This document shows positions 59,424-64,000 of a stretch of DNA of 64,000 nucleotides, in pieces; position 1 is the first letter of the stretch, and each line of letters begins with the position of its first letter. The stretch lies in contig CM069432.1 in assembly GCA_035610365.1 (NCBI GenBank), forward strand, positions 275,999,482 through 276,063,481, written 5' to 3'. The translations under genes were made by a program, and so were the position numbers. This stretch comes from Aquatica leii. Lineage: Eukaryota > Arthropoda > Insecta > Coleoptera > Lampyridae. Below the pieces are notes generated by a model. It made no database searches. It was given only the letters and a program-made list of their open reading frames with translations, and had not been told where the DNA came from.

Positions 59424-59490
59424 CCAGAGTGAACTACTAGACAGCTGTTTCGCCCTTTTGGGGCTCATCAGTAGTAGGAGATACACTCTA
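59424..59490 (-). ncRNA. Hammerhead ribozyme, type I (minus copy)
   Basis: Same sequence as the three plus-strand copies, in reverse orientation: the plus strand shows ACAGCTGTTTCGCCC and CTCATCAGTAGTAG. Predicted cleavage is after the GTC on the minus strand, around 59439. Confidence 0.85.
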
Positions 59491-59851
59491 ATGTTGTTCC
59501 CACAATTGCATTGACGCCCCTTATAGCTTTATAATTAAGAACGACGAACTTAGCATTCACAAGTGTTTGATGGCAGAGCCATCTCATAGTATAAATTTAC
59601 TATGTGATTAAAATTAACTGTAGATAGCTATAAACGATGGTAAATACGTTGAGTAGTTTAACACCCGCGAATTTCAAAATATGCTTTGAATTATTCGTCG
59701 GGATAAAACCACAACGTAAAAGGACATTGGGACATCACATAGTAAATTTATACTATGAGATGGCTCTGCCATCAAACACTTGTGAATGCTAAGTTCGTCG
59801 TTCTTAATTATAAAGCTATAAGGGGCGTCAATGCATTTGTGGGAACAACAT

Positions 59852-59918
59852 TAGAGTGTATCTCCTACTACTGATGAGCCCCAAAAGGGCGAAACAGCTG
59901 TCTAGTAGTTCACTCTGG
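59852..59918 (+). ncRNA. Hammerhead ribozyme, type I (copy 1)
   Basis: Core CTGATGA (59871), stem II GCCC-CAAAA-GGGC, then GAAA. Stem III is ACAG/CTGU with no loop, followed by cleavage triplet GUC (59900-59902). Stem I is CTACTA/TAGTAG, extended past an internal loop by AGAGT/ACTCT. All conserved core bases are present. The loopless stem III is like those of schistosome and newt satellite hammerheads, which work as dimers. Self-cleavage would release 342-nt monomers. Confidence 0.9.
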
Positions 59919-60193
59919 TGGCGTTTACACAATTGCATTGACATTGCTCACCCCCAATGTCCTTTTACGTTGTGGTTTTATCCCGACGAATAATTCAAAG
60001 CATATTTTGAAATTCGCGGGTGTTAAACTACTCAACGTATTTACCATCGTTTATAGCTATCTACAGTTAATTTTAATCACATAGTAAATTTATACTATGA
60101 GATGGCTCTGCCATCAAACACTTGTGAATGCTAAGTTCGTCGTTCTTAATTATAAAGCTATAAGGGGCGTCAATGCAATTGTGGGAACAACAT

Positions 60194-60260
60194 TAGAGTG
60201 TATCTCCTACTACTGATGAGCCCCAAAAGGGCGAAACAGCTGTCTAGTAGTTCACTCTGG
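60194..60260 (+). ncRNA. Hammerhead ribozyme, type I (copy 2)
   Basis: Identical core and stems to copy 1, exactly 342 bases downstream (CTGATGA at 60213). Confidence 0.9.
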
Positions 60261-60535
60261 TGGCGTTTACACAATTGCATTGACATTGCTCACCCCCAAT
60301 GTCCTTTTACGTTGTGGTTTTATCCCGACGAATAATTCAAAGCATATTTTGAAATTCGCGGGTGTTAAACTACTCAACGTATTTACCATCGTTTATAGCT
60401 ATCTACAGTTAATTTTAATCACATAGTAAATTTATACTATGAGATGGCTCTGCCATCAAACACTTGTGAATGCTAAGTTCGTCGTTCTTAATTATAAAGC
60501 TATAAGGGGCGTCAATGCAATTGTGGGAACAACAT

Positions 60536-60602
60536 TAGAGTGTATCTCCTACTACTGATGAGCCCCAAAAGGGCGAAACAGCTGTCTAGTAGTTCACTCT
60601 GG
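60536..60602 (+). ncRNA. Hammerhead ribozyme, type I (copy 3)
   Basis: Identical core and stems, again 342 bases downstream (CTGATGA at 60555). Confidence 0.9.
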
Positions 60603-60884
60603 TGGCGTTTACACAATTGCATTGACATTGCTCACCCCCAATGTCCTTTTACGTTGTGGTTTTATCCCGACGAATAATTCAAAGCATATTTTGAAATTCG
60701 CGGGTGTTAAACTACTCAACGTATTTACCATCGTTTATAGCTATCTACAGTTAATTTTATCACATAGTAAATTTATACTATGAGATGGCTCTGCCATCAA
60801 ACACTTGTGAATGTTAATTTATCACATTCGTACGTTTTTTAATGTTTAAAATTTAAATCTTGGAACTTTCCTTAATTTAGTTGA

Positions 60885-61000
60885 AAATTTTCTCGTAACT
60901 TAAAGGCAAGCGACTAACTCGGTATGATTCGGAAAATGGGTTGCAAGTCTTGATGTACTAATTCTACACTAAATTAAAAAGGCGTTAAAACAAGTAAATA
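60885..61000 (-). repeat. LTR end fragment, TGTTATG family
   Basis: TTTTCTCGTAACTTAAAGGC, GCGACTAACTCGGT and TAAATTAAAAAGGCGTTAAA match, in order, the LTR end at 25765-25870 on the minus strand. Diverged. Confidence 0.5.
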
Positions 61001-61675
61001 TCACCCAATACAGACCTTGCTTAAATCTATCGATCACTAAAAAAACAAGTTGGCAGAACACAATTTCTAACAACAATATATTGATTTCAAACAAGAGAGA
61101 ATAGTCGTTAAAATCAACAGAGAAAAAAATAGATCAATAAAAACAGCTATCATATTGATGTAGGCCCTTTCGTTTACGCAGCACACCATACAACTAATTG
61201 TATTCGAGTCATAAGTGATTGATTTTAATTTAAATATAAATATTACTCTATCAAACTACTTCGTCTGCTATGCAGTCGCGAAATAATAAATTGCAATAAA
61301 CTAAAATATGAGTACAAAAACTCACCCAATTGACAATTCTTTGTCAACAGCAGTAACTTTCACACTACTCCCTTTTTTTAAATTTATGAACAAAAATATG
61401 CGTGGTAAATAGACTTATGTACGACGGTTAATGTTATTTTGTTTTTGGCTATGATAGTGTTCAAATGTTCGAAGAACTCAACGACAATACATAAAGTTGC
61501 AGATAATATATTGTTTGAGAGAAAGTAAATTTTAGTCAGTATGATCTACGTTATAATTACATAAAATAAGTTATAGATGGTCAGTGAATACAATTGAGGT
61601 GCGTTTTACAAAAACAGTTTATTTCCAAAAAACAAAATTTTTCAGGAACCGCAAAAAACGATTTAACATCGATAT
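61001..61675. other. No gene recognised
   Basis: AT-rich flank of the gene below. No motif is seen. Confidence 0.35.
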
Positions 61676-63349
61676 TTAAAGGTTATTTACAAACTGTTTA
61701 ATTTCTACCCAACGGAGCAATGGTACTAATGAGTTCAGATCATTTGCTTTATCAGTGGGAATAGGCACTGAGTTATTATACAGCTGTTTCATTTCCACTG
61801 TATTTGGCAAATTTGCTTTAGCGACGATGCAAGCTCGAAATGTCCCATGGTGGAAAAAGATAGTCGATGTTTGACTGGTAATCTTCATAATCCTGGTATT
61901 TTTTTATCCCAGGTTTGCGATTTTTCAAAAAAAAGTATTCGTTGCAAATTTTATATCAAAAAAATGGTTCTGTTTCATTTTCACTAAATTAAATGGGGTT
62001 GGTTTTATTTTGGCATTTAATATAACCGTATCCCAATCTTCAAGCTTTTCAGTTCTCTCCAACCGCATCCTTTTCTTTTCTATAAGAGCAAAATTAGTGT
62101 CTTTGGTAGATATGAATGGTTCCTCATAGAAAATACATATTAAACAGAATCAAATATTTTCAATACATGGACCAATGTGTATAAAAAATTAACCATCACG
62201 TAATTTTTATTTTGCCCAGGGCAACCATTGCTAAAAATAACTAACTTGTAATTGTGTATGTTATTTTTTAAATAATGTCACATTGATGTCACTTTGTTGG
62301 CTCCTTTCTTTGCTTCATTTTCAAGATAAGTATACATGGCTGAGTTCATCTGTTCCCAGATCATGTATAGCAAATACGTTGTACCGCAGTTGCCGACTGT
62401 AGAATACCGGATTCGATGGTATACGAGGTACCGGGAGGTTCTGCATGAAATAAAAGCTAATGCGCTTTAATTCAAAAAATGCCTCAGCTTTTCGAACTTC
62501 TTTTTCTACTTCTACTTTGTTTTGGTCTTCTATATTTTTGTCAAAACTGTTAAGTTTCTGTGCAAATTAGTCACACACAGCAAAAATGTGTGATCTGGGA
62601 AATCCTAATTTGATATTAAAATGAGCTCTAAAGATTTTCTATGTTTTGTATGAAATGTTTATTTGATATTTTTCCACAAACATACCATGCATATCTTTTA
62701 GAGTAAGAAGCTCGGGCAAATAGTAGCAATTAGGGTTTTTGCGTCGCAAATTATCGAACTGTCTAGCAGGAAACGGTTTTATGTGAATTTATATCAAATC
62801 AGTTATACAATCAGGAATCTTCTTAGGTCTATTATTATGGATGCTCCTTTTGTCTGTAGGAGAGGTACCAGTTATTAAAGAATCTCTAATTCGCCTTAGA
62901 CGTGCATTTTTGATTCCATATAAGCTGAGAAAAACCTTTTTACAAACTTTGTTTTCACTTTCTTTATTTCAAATTTTATAGGTAAAAGGTGCTCCATAGG
63001 TTTCATTATAGTCGTCCTTTAAAGCACGTCTTCACATAATATGATTTATTGAAATCAAGCTAGCTAAATGCGAGTCTTGACTGTTTTTATCATCCATGTT
63101 ATTAAACTGTTTTAAAATCAAAAGCGTTTGTTTTTTAGAAAAATTAACAAAGCAATGATTTTTATTATTTTTATTATCAAAGCATGCTAAAGCCAATTAA
63201 ACAAGCTACGATACGTTTTCCTTTAATATTTTTATGCTCTTGACCTGGAACTTTAACTTGCTTAATCAGGGTTTCTTTCTTTATTTTATTTTCTTTTTTC
63301 TGTGGCCATTCAGTAGATATTTCATAATCATTTTCCATGTTAAAGATCA
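61676..63349 (-). pseudogene. Decayed transposase-like gene, unassigned family
   Basis: Minus-strand frames from an ATG at 63349 or 63338 read ISTEWPQKKENKIKKE. They continue with CKKVFLSLYGIKNARLRRI (63.0 kb), PKKIPDCITDLIQIHI, RIPSNPVFYSRQLRYNVFAI with HDLGTDELSHVYLS (62.4-62.3 kb), FSNGCPGQNKNYVMVNFLY (62.2 kb), and at the end SVPIPTDKANDLNSLVPLL (61.75 kb). From memory this block order matches a large group of uncharacterised insect and hydrozoan proteins with an RNase-H-like core (Asp in IHD..T and SDGC..QN). Many stops and frame changes. A transposase role is inferred, and no TIRs were found. Confidence 0.5.
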
Positions 63350-64000
63350 TTAATTAACTAAATAAACAGCACTAACGCTAAACAGGGAAAGGACCTATTC
63401 GGTATTAGAATGAAACGCGTTGGACGAAGTAGTATGTACAAGACTAACATTTATAAAGTAATAAATTTAAATGCGAGAAGGTATACGCTACACTAAGCAA
63501 TGTGCTTAAAGTAGATTGCTTAGTTACAGAAGTAAATTAACGAAGTAATACGATACTGATATTTTAGAAACAGGTGTGAGTCTTCTTTCGTCCCTTCTGA
63601 TTACATAAAACGAGGTAGATTTTACAGGTTACATATGCCGGAAACAGTCGGGTACAGAGACAGCATGGCAATTCCATGAAAATCGCTGAAAACATCGCTT
63701 AATTAACGCCAAATACCTAGAATACGTTTTCCCTAGCACTTTCAATGTAAAATAACACTCAGATACACGAACGTTCACAGCGGTTTCAAACAGGTAAAGA
63801 GCGAGTAAAATGACCGTTAGTTGCTATATCGCGTTTATCCCCACCTCCTATAAAGTAAATTGACAATCAGTAGCGGCGTATAAACAGTGCAACCGTGATT
63901 ATTACTTTAGAATAAATATTTTTTAAAAATACAAAATAACGACATGTAGCAGTTTAAACTAGTTTTGGTATACTTAGAACTACTGTATATTGTTTTCGCA
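63350..64000. other. No gene recognised
   Basis: No recognisable coding or RNA feature to the window end. Confidence 0.35.

Larger units (their letters stand above)
59277..60812. repeat. 342-bp retrozyme-like array with internal inversion
   Basis: The array starts with 1.3 units in reverse orientation (59277-59730), switches at 59730/59731, and continues with just over three direct units to 60812. Direct units repeat at 342, 342 and 341 bases (landmark AGTAAATTTA at 59741, 60083, 60425, 60766). Units are almost identical. A perfect 13-bp repeat GTTAATTTATCAC flanks the whole insert (59264-59276 and 60813-60825), like a target-site duplication. Each unit has one hammerhead ribozyme. There is no ORF of note. 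Confidence 0.9.

Noticed and set aside
59277-60812. CRISPR-like or host satellite DNA
   Set aside because: Units are 342 bp with no spacers, in a eukaryotic context. Ribozyme cores and flanking 13-bp repeats fit a retrozyme insertion better than a centromeric satellite.

Overview
The window looks like a repeat-dense, AT-rich piece of an arthropod (most likely insect) nuclear genome. No convincing host gene is visible. Almost every recognisable reading frame belongs to a transposable element, most of them broken and many nested inside one another. No order-level marker lets me name the insect group.

Layout. 1-3.5 kb: an old LTR relic and a Helitron fragment. 3.9-10.4 kb: a Tc1-like scrap and two BEL/Pao retroelements on the minus strand. 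12.3-15.5 kb: a gypsy relic split cleanly by a 2.6-kb CACTA-like DNA transposon. 15.8-26.05 kb: a decayed LTR element whose LTRs begin TGTTATG, carrying a Penelope-like element, a Jockey-type ORF1 remnant, a pogo C-terminus, a plus-strand LTR copy and a hairpin MITE. 26.4-34.7 kb: a pogo-like transposase gene interrupted by a nearly intact Ty3/gypsy element (27548-34200, LTRs about 98% identical, TSD ATAC). 34.9-42.6 kb: a solo LTR, a hAT element and a BEL/Pao relic with a small mariner inside it. 46.1-50.9 kb: a Helitron with recognisable ends. A pogo element (50.9-53.2 kb) abuts its 3' end exactly. 55-58.5 kb: a LINE reverse transcriptase remnant and an unassigned protein family. 59.26-60.83 kb: a tandem and inverted array of a 342-bp repeat. 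61.7-63.3 kb: another decayed transposase-like gene.

Two systems stand out. First, downstream of integrase the gypsy element carries a macro domain of the OARD1/TARG1 (ADP-ribosyl hydrolase) type followed by a CCCH zinc finger. The tail of this module runs through the polypurine tract into the 3' LTR. Pol and the module are separated by single-base frame breaks in short A runs. Macro domains remove ADP-ribose, and CCCH fingers bind RNA in antiviral PARP/ZAP-type proteins, so this may be an accessory function acting on host ADP-ribosylation (inference).

Second, each 342-bp unit at 59-61 kb contains a complete type-I hammerhead ribozyme core, with three copies on the plus strand and one on the minus strand. 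The whole insert is flanked by a 13-bp direct repeat. A diverged copy at 38.6-38.9 kb has compensatory changes in stems I and III. This fits the published metazoan retrozyme pattern of small self-cleaving circular RNAs. The window also holds a Penelope-like RT/GIY-YIG relic, the class proposed to mobilise such RNAs.
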